NCBI GenBank assembly: GCA_028280485.1
Contig: JANQLS010000090.1
Coordinates: 56,058 to 120,057 of the forward strand
Origin: Planctomycetota bacterium
GTDB lineage: Bacteria; Planctomycetota; UBA8108; JACQVS01
Length of the DNA stretch: 64,000 nucleotides
Direction: 5' to 3'
The translations under genes and the position numbers were made by a program. The notes below the pieces were generated by a model that worked only from the letters and a program-made list of their open reading frames with translations, made no database searches and was not told where the DNA came from. Shown piece after piece: positions 26,250 to 34,802 of the stretch (the stretch's first letter is position 1; each line of letters begins with the position of its first letter).

Positions 26250-26936
26250 ATGGGATTTTTCTCTGATTGGTTCAGTCGAGCGGGGCGAGTAGTTCGAGGG
26301 CAAGCTAACAAAGGAATGGATGTTGTCGAGGATGCGACGTTTGAGTCAACTCTCAAACAAACAGTTCGCGATATGAAAACCGAATTGAATCGCGTCATTC
26401 GAGCATCTGCCGATGCCATGAGCAATCACAACCGTTTGGAAGCTGAATATCAAAAAAATGTTCGTCAAGCCGACGAATGGAAAGAGCGAGCGAAGAAGGC
26501 TCTGGAACAAGGCAACGAAGACCTGGCTAAAAAAGCATTAGTTAAAAAGAAAGAATGCGATGAACAGGTCGCTGCGATGCAAAATTCCGTAGATGCAGCT
26601 CGTTCAACCAGTGAAAAGCTAAAGAGCCAAGTTTCTGAACTTAAAAATAAGATCGAAGCCGCTCAAAGAAATGCGAACACCTTGATCGCACGTAAAAACG
26701 CTGCGAAAGCACAGAAGAAAGTTTCTGAAGCTCTCGCTGGTGTCGGTGAAGCTGACAATGCATTCGCCGCTCTCAAAAACTTCGAAGAAAGTGTCGATCG
26801 TGAAGAAGCGAGAGCCAAAGCCTACGAAGATATGGCTGGGTCTCCCGATGAAGACTTAGAAGCAGAATTTGCTGCCTTAGACGTCTCGAGTGTCGATGAC
26901 GATCTCGCAGCTCTCAAATCTGAAATCGGGAAATAA
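26250..26936 (+). CDS. pspA: PspA/IM30 (Vipp1) family envelope-stress protein
   Basis: The 228-residue protein is a classic PspA/IM30: an amphipathic N-terminal helix (MGFFSDWFSRAGRVVRGQAN), then long coiled-coil helices (residues ~25-185, for example LEQGNEDLAKKALVKKKECD) and an acidic C-terminal tail. PspA-family proteins (ESCRT-III superfamily) assemble on the inner face of damaged membranes and limit proton leakage. AAAGGAG precedes the ATG. It is the second gene of a seven-gene operon in which the other members are membrane proteins and a polyamine enzyme, suggesting a membrane-integrity module. No PspF or PspB/C genes are present. Confidence 0.93.
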   Translation: MGFFSDWFSRAGRVVRGQANKGMDVVEDATFESTLKQTVRDMKTELNRVIRASADAMSNHNRLEAEYQKNVRQADEWKERAKKALEQGNEDLAKKALVKKKECDEQVAAMQNSVDAARSTSEKLKSQVSELKNKIEAAQRNANTLIARKNAAKAQKKVSEALAGVGEADNAFAALKNFEESVDREEARAKAYEDMAGSPDEDLEAEFAALDVSSVDDDLAALKSEIGK

Positions 26937-26941
26937 ATCTC

Positions 26942-27595
26942 ATGCTTCTAGCCATGTCTACAATGAGCTGGCTATTCCTTATAGGATTTCTATTAGTGAT
27001 CGGCTATCTCATCTTTAACTTAGCGACGAAGAAAAAATCAGGCACAGGAACTACAGTTCAGGCTCCTGTGCCTGATTTATCTAATATGACTATCGAAGAT
27101 GCTCGAATAGGTGATACGGTTTCGATTGAAGCTCGAGGAGATGATTTCGAAGATCTCGATTTCACCGTCGACCGACGCAACAAGTATCAATCACGTTCTA
27201 CTTGGTACGAAGTGACGGGGCTTTATCGCGGACGGAGAGTTTATGTCGAGTTTTATAACGATGATGAACTTGAAGTCTACGCGACGCTTCAGTCCTGCGA
27301 CCTCACCCTCGCGGATCTTGGCATATCCGAGGAGGATTTAATTCGTATGGATGAAAATCAAAGTCGAAGTGAAGGCTTTGAGTTTGAAGGGGCGAGTTTC
27401 AGATACGAAGACAGTTGTGAAATCGGATACTTTCAAGACAGTCGGGGTGAAGGGGAAGGTTATTACAACTGGGATTTCGTCGAGAAGGGTGGCGATCGAT
27501 TAATCTTCATTGAAAAGTGGGAAGACGAACCGTTCGAAATTGGAATCTCAGTGAAAGTGCCTCCTAGAGATATCACGGTTTACAGGGCCAGTTAG
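26942..27595 (+). CDS. Membrane-anchored DUF4178-like protein
   Basis: The 217-residue protein has one N-terminal membrane helix (SWLFLIGFLLVIGYLIFNLA), then a beta-rich cytoplasmic or periplasmic domain. The first part (ARIGDTVSIEARGDDFEDLD, then STWYEVTGLYRGRRVYVEFY) matches the DUF4178 pattern of a GD-V strand, a W-E strand and a G-x-x-V-x-V-E strand. A second, similar half follows, ending with GYYNWDFVEKGGDRLIFIEK. DUF4178 proteins recur next to PspA and polyamine-type genes. The start is 5 bases after the pspA stop with no obvious ribosome-binding site, so coupling to pspA translation is likely. Function unknown. Confidence 0.65.
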   Translation: MLLAMSTMSWLFLIGFLLVIGYLIFNLATKKKSGTGTTVQAPVPDLSNMTIEDARIGDTVSIEARGDDFEDLDFTVDRRNKYQSRSTWYEVTGLYRGRRVYVEFYNDDELEVYATLQSCDLTLADLGISEEDLIRMDENQSRSEGFEFEGASFRYEDSCEIGYFQDSRGEGEGYYNWDFVEKGGDRLIFIEKWEDEPFEIGISVKVPPRDITVYRAS

Positions 27596-27657
27596 GTAGC
27601 ATTCAATAATTAATTCTACGCAATCCTTTGTGGTTGGGTTAGGGAGAGGTCCACGTT

Positions 27658-29220
27658 ATGGATAAGAAAACGGCTATTTGTTTCATATTAGCTTTGTTTT
27701 TACTTGGAGGCTTAATCTTTAGTCTCGGTAGTTCTGGGATTAACCGAGGACTGATTCGAAGTGCTGAAGCTGAGCAAGTTAAGCTAAGTGAAGTGACTCG
27801 TGATATTGAATCTAAAAGTTCAAGCATCATGGGCAATCTTAAAAGTGAGCCTGAGCTTTTCTCTCAACGCAATCTCAGTACCGAGTGGCCGAAGCAAGTT
27901 GAGCAGAGCCAATCATTGCTAATTGAAGCAGGTCGTGAAGTGACTTCTGCAATGGCTTTGATCGAGAAGAATGATCCGAAAGATGAATCTCAAATTCGAG
28001 TTCACCTTTCCAAGGCTCAAAGCTTACGCGATCGCGCTCAGCGGACGGTGACCGAAATTCAACAGACTTCAGATAAGTGGGTCACATATAAAAAGAATTA
28101 CAACAAGAAGCTTTTAGAATCTAAAGGTATCTACGACAAAATTATAGGTGCTAGTTTCGTCGACCTCGAATCTCAGATTCAAAAGGCGGTTACCGATTGG
28201 CCCAAGAAAAAGCAGTTCTTAGAAGATCGACTCAGCGCCGTCAAGGCTACTGTCGATCGCGCCAAGCAAAACTGGGAGAACTCCGCTTCTTATCGTTCAA
28301 AAACAGCTTCCGAGCTCACCCCCGCTGATTTTGAAAAAATGATCGCCTTGGGCAATGCGCTCAATACGGATTACCGAAATATCACCGGAACCCAAAACTC
28401 CCTTCCTAAACTGATCGATCAGTTGTATTGGTCTTGGGATAAAACTTTGATCGATATGGAGATCAAAGAGGGCTACGAAGTCGATTTCTATCTGACTTAT
28501 CGAATCTCACGCACGAAGTATGTTCCAGTCACCGTTAATGAGTCAGGCGAAGCCAACACGGGTCCTCCCGCGGAAACCAAATCCGATACCTCTGTTTCTA
28601 AGGTCAATAGCTCGACCTATAAGAAAATGGAAAAACATATCGGTATGGTGGTGGAGCACAAGCCTGCCGGTAAGTTCGACAAGGAAGCGGAGAGAACGAT
28701 TCAGCCTCCGGGCTACGCCTATATGTGTCCGCCCGAGCAAAAGCGGAACAAATATGGATACTGGCAGACCCGATCGAATGGAACAAGCTTCTGGGTTTTT
28801 TATGGTCAATACGCGTTGATGCGCGACATGCTTTGGGGGCGCAGTTATTCAAATTGGGTTGAGCCTCGAAGTTATCGAGATTACTCGCGTTCACGCTCGC
28901 TTGGAAGAACTTACTACGGTACGGATTCTTCCAACAAGCCCCGATTCGGTAAGGGAGGATCTTTTACTTCCTCAAGGTATCAGGGTAGTAAGTACGTCAA
29001 ATCAGGGGGCTATAAGAGTTCACAGTATGTAAAGAGTGGGGGGTCCTACAAAGGGTCTAAATACACAACACGTTCAAGAAGTTCTTCAAGTTCAAGATCT
29101 TCTTCATATACCGGTCGATCGAGATCTTCATTCGGAAGTTCCTCTTCGCGATCAAGTTTTGGTAGTTCGCGGAGTCGGAGCTCAAGCTTCGGTGGAAGTC
29201 GATTTGGTGGTGGAAAGTAA
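27658..29220 (+). CDS. Membrane-anchored coiled-coil protein with Ser/Arg/Gly-rich tail
   Basis: The 520-residue protein starts with one hydrophobic helix (TAICFILALFLLGGLIFSLG), followed by a long helical region to residue ~230. A folded segment (~255-410) contains GYAYMCPPEQKRNKYGYW and WVFYGQYALMRDMLWG. The last ~110 residues are a low-complexity Ser/Arg/Tyr/Gly tail with repeats such as YVKSGGYKSSQY and SRSSFGSSRSRSSSFGG. The folded segment's Cys-Pro-Pro and Tyr-Gly-Gln-Tyr motifs resemble uncharacterised proteins I associate with PspA/spermidine-synthase clusters. The tail could bind nucleic acid, lipid head groups or self-associate. GAGAGG precedes the start. Function not known. Confidence 0.6.
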   Translation: MDKKTAICFILALFLLGGLIFSLGSSGINRGLIRSAEAEQVKLSEVTRDIESKSSSIMGNLKSEPELFSQRNLSTEWPKQVEQSQSLLIEAGREVTSAMALIEKNDPKDESQIRVHLSKAQSLRDRAQRTVTEIQQTSDKWVTYKKNYNKKLLESKGIYDKIIGASFVDLESQIQKAVTDWPKKKQFLEDRLSAVKATVDRAKQNWENSASYRSKTASELTPADFEKMIALGNALNTDYRNITGTQNSLPKLIDQLYWSWDKTLIDMEIKEGYEVDFYLTYRISRTKYVPVTVNESGEANTGPPAETKSDTSVSKVNSSTYKKMEKHIGMVVEHKPAGKFDKEAERTIQPPGYAYMCPPEQKRNKYGYWQTRSNGTSFWVFYGQYALMRDMLWGRSYSNWVEPRSYRDYSRSRSLGRTYYGTDSSNKPRFGKGGSFTSSRYQGSKYVKSGGYKSSQYVKSGGSYKGSKYTTRSRSSSSSRSSSYTGRSRSSFGSSSSRSSFGSSRSRSSSFGGSRFGGGK

Positions 29221-29232
29221 GGAGGTTGAGCA

Positions 29233-30105
29233 ATGAACTTTGAAGTTTTTATGGATGAGTATGGGTACAGTTTAATTTATATCGTTTTAGCTTTCTTAAT
29301 TCTTTTAGTGGCTAAAGTTATCAAGGATGTTTTGACCCCATTTAAGTTGGATGAACAACTCACTCAAAAAGATAATCCTGCATTAGGCTTGGCTGTTACT
29401 GGATATTTTGCAGGCGTCATAATTGTACTGCTTGGGGCTACCATCGGTCCGGACCCTGAAGGAGACCCTTCCGTTTCTGAGATTTTAGTGAGAATAGGTA
29501 TCGATTTTGCGTATGCCTTTGGGGGGATTGTCGCTTTAAACATCGGTAGGCTCATCGTAGATAAGTTGGTGCTCTATAAATTCAGCACTATTAAAGAGAT
29601 TATAGAAGATCGAAATGTGGGAACAGGGGCTGTCGAGTTTGGTGCTTATGTTGCTACAGCTCTCATTATCGCCGGTTCGATCAATGGCCAAGGCGGAGGT
29701 GTTTTAACAGCCTTAGGAATATTCGCAATAGGTCAAATTACATTGATCATTTTCAGTATGATTTACCAAGCTGTTACGAAGTACGACGTCCACGATGAAA
29801 TCGAAAAAGATAATGTGGCTGCTGGGGTTGCCCTCGGTGGAGGGATGGTCGCTATGGGTGTGATTCTCCTTGGAGCAACTTCTGGAAACTTTATTGGCTG
29901 GCAAGACAGCCTGATCCAATTTGCCTACTTTGCCATCATAGGATTCGTCTTATTAGCTATCCTGAGGAAGGCCACGGATTGGGTACTTCTTCCGGGGACG
30001 ACATTAGCAGTCGAGATCGCTAAGGATAAAAATATTGCCGCCGCTTGGATTGAGTCGATCGTTTCCATCGGTATGGCAGTTGTGATCTTTTTCATGTTTA
30101 AATGA
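29233..30105 (+). CDS. Duplicated DUF350 (YjfL-type) membrane protein
   Basis: The 290-residue protein has about eight membrane helices forming tandem DUF350 units. The family pattern Asp-Asn-x-Ala-x-Gly followed by a small-residue helix is seen three times: KDNPALGLAVTGYFAGVII, KDNVAAGVALGGGMVAMGVI and KDKNIAAAWIESIVSIGMAV (partial). E. coli YjfL, in the PspA-paralogue operon yjfIJKLMC, has the same domain. The gene starts after a strong AGGAGG site 12 bases past the previous stop. Its own stop overlaps the next ATG (ATGA, 30102-30105), so it is translationally coupled to the spermidine-synthase-like gene. A transport or membrane-sensing role is inferred. Confidence 0.88.
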   Translation: MNFEVFMDEYGYSLIYIVLAFLILLVAKVIKDVLTPFKLDEQLTQKDNPALGLAVTGYFAGVIIVLLGATIGPDPEGDPSVSEILVRIGIDFAYAFGGIVALNIGRLIVDKLVLYKFSTIKEIIEDRNVGTGAVEFGAYVATALIIAGSINGQGGGVLTALGIFAIGQITLIIFSMIYQAVTKYDVHDEIEKDNVAAGVALGGGMVAMGVILLGATSGNFIGWQDSLIQFAYFAIIGFVLLAILRKATDWVLLPGTTLAVEIAKDKNIAAAWIESIVSIGMAVVIFFMFK

Positions 30106-31787
30106 ATCGTTCCCACACTCCCACTAACTCTGAACAAGATGATAGAAGATTCGGGCGTGCCCGCTGGGTTTTAGCGGTATCCATGCTCGTTATGGGTGCG
30201 TGTGGGATCATTTATGAATACACCCTTGGAGTTTTAGGAAACAATCTGCTCGGGAGTTCTCACGAGCAGATTTTTATCATCATCGGACTGATGATGTTTT
30301 CGATGGGGGTGGGAGCCGCCGTTCAGCGTAAAGTTCAAGGTGATCTCCTCGACAAATTTTTGATCTTAGAATTGATCTTAGGGGCTATCGGTGGTGTGAG
30401 TACGATCCTCATATACGCCACCTTCACCGTGACCGCCAGTTACCAAATCGTTCATTATGGGATCGCTTTTCTCATCGGTGCGATCATCGGAATGGAAATT
30501 CCACTGATCATCCGAATCAATGAAACCTATGAGAAAAACCTTCGAATCAATCTCGCTAATATTTTGGCGATGGATTATGTCGGGGCTTTGATTGGGGCGA
30601 TCCTTTTTGCTTATATCCTCATCACTCAATTATCTCTAAGCGAAATCTCATTTGCTTTAGGCTTGGTGAATACTTCACTCGCATTAGGAGGGACTCTTTA
30701 TTTTTGGCCTCTCCTGAAGAGAGGAAGACTCATCCTTTCGAGTACATTGGTGACTCTTGCATTACTTGCTATCGGTTTTCACTACAGTGAAAATTGGGTG
30801 GCTCATTTAGAGCAGCGGTGCTTTAGAGATCCTATTGTGCATCGTGAAACCAGCACCTATCAGCATTTGTTGCTGACCAAAAGAGGTGATCGAGTCAATT
30901 TTTATATCAATGGTCGCCTGCAGTTGTCTTCCGTGGATGAAGGGATTTATCACGAGCTTCTCGTTCACCCCAATTTGATTGGAGCTTTATCGAGAGAAAG
31001 AGTTCTCATATTGGGTGGTGGTGATGGAATGGCTCTGAGAGAAGTCTTGCGTTACCGAGATGTTAAACATGTGACTTTAGTCGATATCGATCCTCAGGTC
31101 GTACAAATGGCGAGCGAACATCCTGAACTGGTTCAAATGAATCTTGGAGCTTTCGATGATGCCCGAGTGGTTACCGTAGAATCTTCTGCTGTGACTCCAG
31201 GAGGACGTATCAGTGTGCGCCGTCCATCAAAGCTATCTGAGGTCTATTTGTCCGATCGAGAGTACGAACTCGCTGAGGTTCACGTGGCAAATATGGATGC
31301 CGATTTGTTTCTACGAGAGATCAACGATACCTACGATTGCATTATTATCGATTTTCCTGATCCTAATTCGGTGGAGCTCGCGAAGCTTTACTCCGTTGAT
31401 TTTTATCGAACTCTCAGACAAAAACTTTCTCCAGGCGGCTTAATTTCAATACAATCAACGAGTCCGAGCCGAGCTAAAGATGTTTTTCTCTGCATCGGTG
31501 AGACGTTGAAGAAAGCGGGTTTGGCCGCTCAGCCTTACCATCGATATGTCCCCAGTTTTGGGGAATGGGGGTGGTACTTAGCATGGAATGAAGATGGACT
31601 GAATCGACCGTTGGAAAAGCTTATGGAATTGGAGACTCTTCCCATTGAACTGTCCTACTTAACACCTGAAACCATTCAGGCTTCTTTTGTGTTTGGAAAG
31701 GGTGCATTCGTATCAAAAACTCGGATCGACGCCAACACAAAGATGCGTCCCGTGGTTGTGGATTATTACAAGAAGGCATGGAAGTAA
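30102..31787 (+). CDS. Membrane-embedded spermidine-synthase-like aminopropyltransferase
   Basis: The 561-residue protein has seven hydrophobic helices in the first ~215 residues (for example GLMMFSMGVGAAVQ and IGALSLSEISFALGL-like segments), then a spermidine/spermine-synthase Rossmann domain. It shows ILGGGDGMALREVLRY (residues ~303-317), the acidic ribose-binding turn VTLVDIDPQVVQMA, and the catalytic-site strand YDCIIIDFPDPNSVELAKLY followed by YRTLRQKLSPGG. Such N-terminal membrane versions are known from PspA/DUF350 neighbourhoods. The usual reaction is transfer of an aminopropyl group from decarboxylated SAM to a polyamine; the true acceptor here is unknown and may be membrane-associated. 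The gene is coupled to the DUF350 gene (ATGA overlap) and followed 12 bases later by the K+ channel gene. Confidence 0.87.
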   Translation: MNRSHTPTNSEQDDRRFGRARWVLAVSMLVMGACGIIYEYTLGVLGNNLLGSSHEQIFIIIGLMMFSMGVGAAVQRKVQGDLLDKFLILELILGAIGGVSTILIYATFTVTASYQIVHYGIAFLIGAIIGMEIPLIIRINETYEKNLRINLANILAMDYVGALIGAILFAYILITQLSLSEISFALGLVNTSLALGGTLYFWPLLKRGRLILSSTLVTLALLAIGFHYSENWVAHLEQRCFRDPIVHRETSTYQHLLLTKRGDRVNFYINGRLQLSSVDEGIYHELLVHPNLIGALSRERVLILGGGDGMALREVLRYRDVKHVTLVDIDPQVVQMASEHPELVQMNLGAFDDARVVTVESSAVTPGGRISVRRPSKLSEVYLSDREYELAEVHVANMDADLFLREINDTYDCIIIDFPDPNSVELAKLYSVDFYRTLRQKLSPGGLISIQSTSPSRAKDVFLCIGETLKKAGLAAQPYHRYVPSFGEWGWYLAWNEDGLNRPLEKLMELETLPIELSYLTPETIQASFVFGKGAFVSKTRIDANTKMRPVVVDYYKKAWK

Positions 31788-31799
31788 GAGGTCGTAGAT

Positions 31800-32864
31800 A
31801 TGCCGTTTTGGCTTTATAAATTCTACCGAAAGGTAAGAGCGAAGCGGGGAGTAGGGCTTCTGTTTCTACTGAGTCTTCTCGTTTTGCTCATTATAATCAA
31901 TGCTCTTCTGTTAGCGTATTTTGAGAAAGATACATGGCGTGATGATAATTTAGAATTTCATGATTGGCTTTGGGTCAGCGTCATTTCAATTTCGACGATT
32001 GGATATGGAGATATTTATCCGAAGTCAGATGCAGGGAGGCTCACAGTTGTAATCAACATCATTATCATCGGGTTGTCCGTCTTCACCGTTTTTATGGGCA
32101 TGGTTGTAGATCTAGTGACAGATCAAATCCTAAAAGGAAAACTAGGTATGCGTAAAGTTCACACGAAGGGACACGTGTTGTTGGTGCATTTCCCCAGCGC
32201 TGGGAGAGTGCGTCAATTGATCGATGAGTTATCTAATGACCCAAATCACCGTGAGCGTGAAATCGTGGTCATCACCGATCAAATTGAATCCTTGCCCTTT
32301 TCAGTTGAGAATGTTCGTTTTGTGAGCGGCTCTCCATTAGCTGTCGATACTTACCGCCAAGCGAATATCGGTGAAGCGAAAATGGCAATGGTCTTAGCGA
32401 CTTCCTACAACGATCCCAACAGTGATGCCGTCGTCGCATCGGTCACTTCGGTTTTAGATAAACTGAATCCTGATCTTCACATCGTCGCTGAATGTCTCGA
32501 TGAACGTCACCGCATGCTCTTCCATTCCGTTCGCTGTGACGCGATCGTACCGGGTTTGAGAATCGCAGGAAATTTACTCGTTCAAGAAATTCACGATCCT
32601 GGAATCACTCAAATGATTGATGTGATCACTAGTAATATGAAAGGAGAAACACTCTTTTCAACTCGAGTTCCCGAAGACATTCGAAGGGTTCATTATAGCG
32701 ATCTCGCCAAAGCCGCTCTCGATGCTAGGATCAATTTATTGTGTGTAAATAGAGGTTGTGATTCGCATACCGTCTTTTGCGATTTGAGCGCTGAGCCCGG
32801 AGACAATTTGATTTACTTGGCTTCAAATCGAAAGACGTGGAATGAATTCGAGAAGATTATTTAG
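31800..32864 (+). CDS. Two-helix K+ channel with RCK/TrkA-N-like domain
   Basis: The 354-residue protein has two membrane helices (~18-40 and ~82-104) around a pore helix and selectivity filter STIGYGDIYP (TIGYGD near 66-71), the signature of potassium channels. The soluble part begins GHVLLVHFPSAGRVRQLIDE, an RCK (TrkA-N) fold whose usual GxGxxG loop is degenerate. Later strands such as AKMAMVLATSYNDPNSDAVV and LHIVAECLDERHR are normal for RCK. Loss of the glycine loop suggests it no longer binds NAD or binds a different ligand. As last gene of the PspA operon it could adjust K+ flow or membrane potential in response to damage or polyamine; this is inference. Confidence 0.88.
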   Translation: MPFWLYKFYRKVRAKRGVGLLFLLSLLVLLIIINALLLAYFEKDTWRDDNLEFHDWLWVSVISISTIGYGDIYPKSDAGRLTVVINIIIIGLSVFTVFMGMVVDLVTDQILKGKLGMRKVHTKGHVLLVHFPSAGRVRQLIDELSNDPNHREREIVVITDQIESLPFSVENVRFVSGSPLAVDTYRQANIGEAKMAMVLATSYNDPNSDAVVASVTSVLDKLNPDLHIVAECLDERHRMLFHSVRCDAIVPGLRIAGNLLVQEIHDPGITQMIDVITSNMKGETLFSTRVPEDIRRVHYSDLAKAALDARINLLCVNRGCDSHTVFCDLSAEPGDNLIYLASNRKTWNEFEKII

Positions 32865-32887
32865 GGTTTAAAATCAGTTAACTCATA

Positions 32888-34489
32888 TCACTTCTTTTTG
32901 GTCTTCGGTTTGTGGGTTTGAACCTTATCCCGAAGCTTGATGCTGTTGAGATCGCCGGCAGAAAGAATCGTGCAGCCCGCAAAAGTTTGCTGGAGGTACC
33001 GCACTTCAATTCTGGCGAGGGGGTTGCCATCTCGAACAACCCAAAACTTCATTCCTTTTTTCACCCCATCCTTAAGACCTTTATCGATAACGGCCAAGCC
33101 CTCTTTGACATCGATTGCGGCGACCGAAGCTTCAATAAGGGGGCCTTGATCTTCATTAGATTCCTCCTTTTCCACTTTCTTTGGCGGAGGCTGAAGCTTG
33201 GCTAATTGTTCTTTTAATGAGGCGTTTTCACCCTGAAGGCTCAGAATGAGGCTTTTTGATTTTTCCCATTCGATAGCAGCTTTCTTGTTGTAAGCCAATT
33301 CTTTCTTCAGGGTATTGATCTCAGATTCCAAGCTTTTGGTTTGGTTCAAGATCAGAGTGAGATCGTCCTTGAGAGGCTGAGTGCTACCGGAAATTTTTTC
33401 GCTGAGTGAGTTTAATGCTGCCTGTAAGCCCGTAACAAAGGTGGTTTGCTTTTTAAGCTCTTCATCCTTGGCAACTAGAGTTGTTTGAGCTGTCTTTAAA
33501 TCGGCGTTTACTTTTTCGAGTTGAGCGGCGCTGTCTGTGAGCTTCTTATTTAAGTCGGTAACGGCAGTTTCTTTTTCTTTGACCGCATTCTTTAGAGCTT
33601 CTGAATTTTTAATTGCCTCTTCCGATTGTTTTTTTAATGTAGCGTGCTCTGTTTGTAATTTCGCTAACGCTCCATTTGATTTTTCGAGTTCTTGTTGAGC
33701 GGTAGCAAGAGTTTTTTCCTTGGTCTGTGCATCCACTAATTGCTTTTCAAGTGACTGTTTAAGTTCATCGATTTTTGCGAGTTGAACTTCCTGGGCCTTT
33801 TGCGACTCTGCCGATTGGTTTTCTAAAGTCGTAAGCTTATCTTGAGTGACTTTTAAATCTTCCTGGCTTTTTTGGTTCGCCTGAGTCAAAAGATCAACTT
33901 GAGCCTTCAAATCAGTATTCACTTGAAGGGTGTTTGTTTTTTCTTCCTCAAGTTTAGCGATTTGAGTTTTCAGGGAGTCTAACTGAGGGGTGAGGGCTTG
34001 AAGTTTCTCAGCTAACTTCCCTTGCTTGTCAGAGAGTTCAGTTCTCAGGCCTTTGAGGTGTTTTTCTAAAGCTGATTTTTCTGCCTCTAAGCCTTCGACG
34101 ATGCTGATGAGAGTTTCCCGTTCTAAAGTCGTAGCTTCTAACTTTGAAAGGAGTTCGTTTTGACGAGTTTCCGTTTCTTTACGAAGCTTTTTGAGTGCTT
34201 CTTGGCTCTTTCTGAGTTGAGCTTCTAAATCTGCGATCTCTTCTTCATCAACTTCAGGATCAACAAGAACGGTGGGATCATCCGAGGTGATGTTAGAGTG
34301 AGTCTTTAACGTCTCCAAATCGTCCGTGAGATTGCTATTCACATGCTTTACATCGTTCTTAATATCACTGTGGACGGGCTTTGCCGTCGAGGTGTAAAGA
34401 TGCTGAAGGAGGGGCAACAGAGTAAGTGAGAGCACACTGACTCCGATGGAGATATACATGAACGATTTGGCAAAATTCATGGCGACCAA
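32888..34489 (-). CDS. Membrane-anchored coiled-coil protein with C-terminal beta-barrel-like domain
   Basis: The 533-residue protein has an N-terminal signal anchor (FAKSFMYISIGVSVLSLTLL), then about 370 residues of coiled coil with heptads rich in Lys, Glu, Gln and Leu (for example LEKQLVDAQTKEKTLATAQQ). The last ~85 residues form a beta-rich domain: VAAIDVKEGLAVIDKGLKDG and KKGMKFWVVRDGNPLARIEV, with two strands and a Gly-rich turn. This arrangement resembles FlgT-C-like small barrels at the end of coiled-coil exported proteins. It converges on the channel gene with a 23-base gap. It may span the periplasm as a tether; no partner can be named. Confidence 0.7.
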   Translation of the reverse strand: MVAMNFAKSFMYISIGVSVLSLTLLPLLQHLYTSTAKPVHSDIKNDVKHVNSNLTDDLETLKTHSNITSDDPTVLVDPEVDEEEIADLEAQLRKSQEALKKLRKETETRQNELLSKLEATTLERETLISIVEGLEAEKSALEKHLKGLRTELSDKQGKLAEKLQALTPQLDSLKTQIAKLEEEKTNTLQVNTDLKAQVDLLTQANQKSQEDLKVTQDKLTTLENQSAESQKAQEVQLAKIDELKQSLEKQLVDAQTKEKTLATAQQELEKSNGALAKLQTEHATLKKQSEEAIKNSEALKNAVKEKETAVTDLNKKLTDSAAQLEKVNADLKTAQTTLVAKDEELKKQTTFVTGLQAALNSLSEKISGSTQPLKDDLTLILNQTKSLESEINTLKKELAYNKKAAIEWEKSKSLILSLQGENASLKEQLAKLQPPPKKVEKEESNEDQGPLIEASVAAIDVKEGLAVIDKGLKDGVKKGMKFWVVRDGNPLARIEVRYLQQTFAGCTILSAGDLNSIKLRDKVQTHKPKTKKK

Positions 34490-34802
34490 GTCCGAGACTG
34501 ACTGGGAAAGTAGATAGTGTTTTACTACGAACGATCTACTTCTGTTCTAAGTTTCTCTTCACTTCACGCTCGATTTGACTACTCAAATCGGAGCTGAACT
34601 CAAGGCTCAATTTTGTGTATCGGTAGGCGCCTCCGGCACCCGCATTGACGAGCACATTGTAAGCCGGGGCTACCTAAAGTTCAGCACTTTATCGGAAGGT
34701 TTGAGGGCTCTCTAACTACTTTTCTCGGCTTTTCTTGGGTCCAGACTCTTCGTCTAATGCTCTTTTGGAGCTGAAGTATTCTGATCCGAACTCACTGAAT
34801 GA
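34490..34802. other. Intergenic region with imperfect REP hairpin
   Basis: No gene is seen. An imperfect inverted repeat, GGTAG..CCGGC (34622-34637) and GCCGGGGCTACC (34663-34674), resembles the other GTAGGC-type repeats in this window. Confidence 0.45.
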
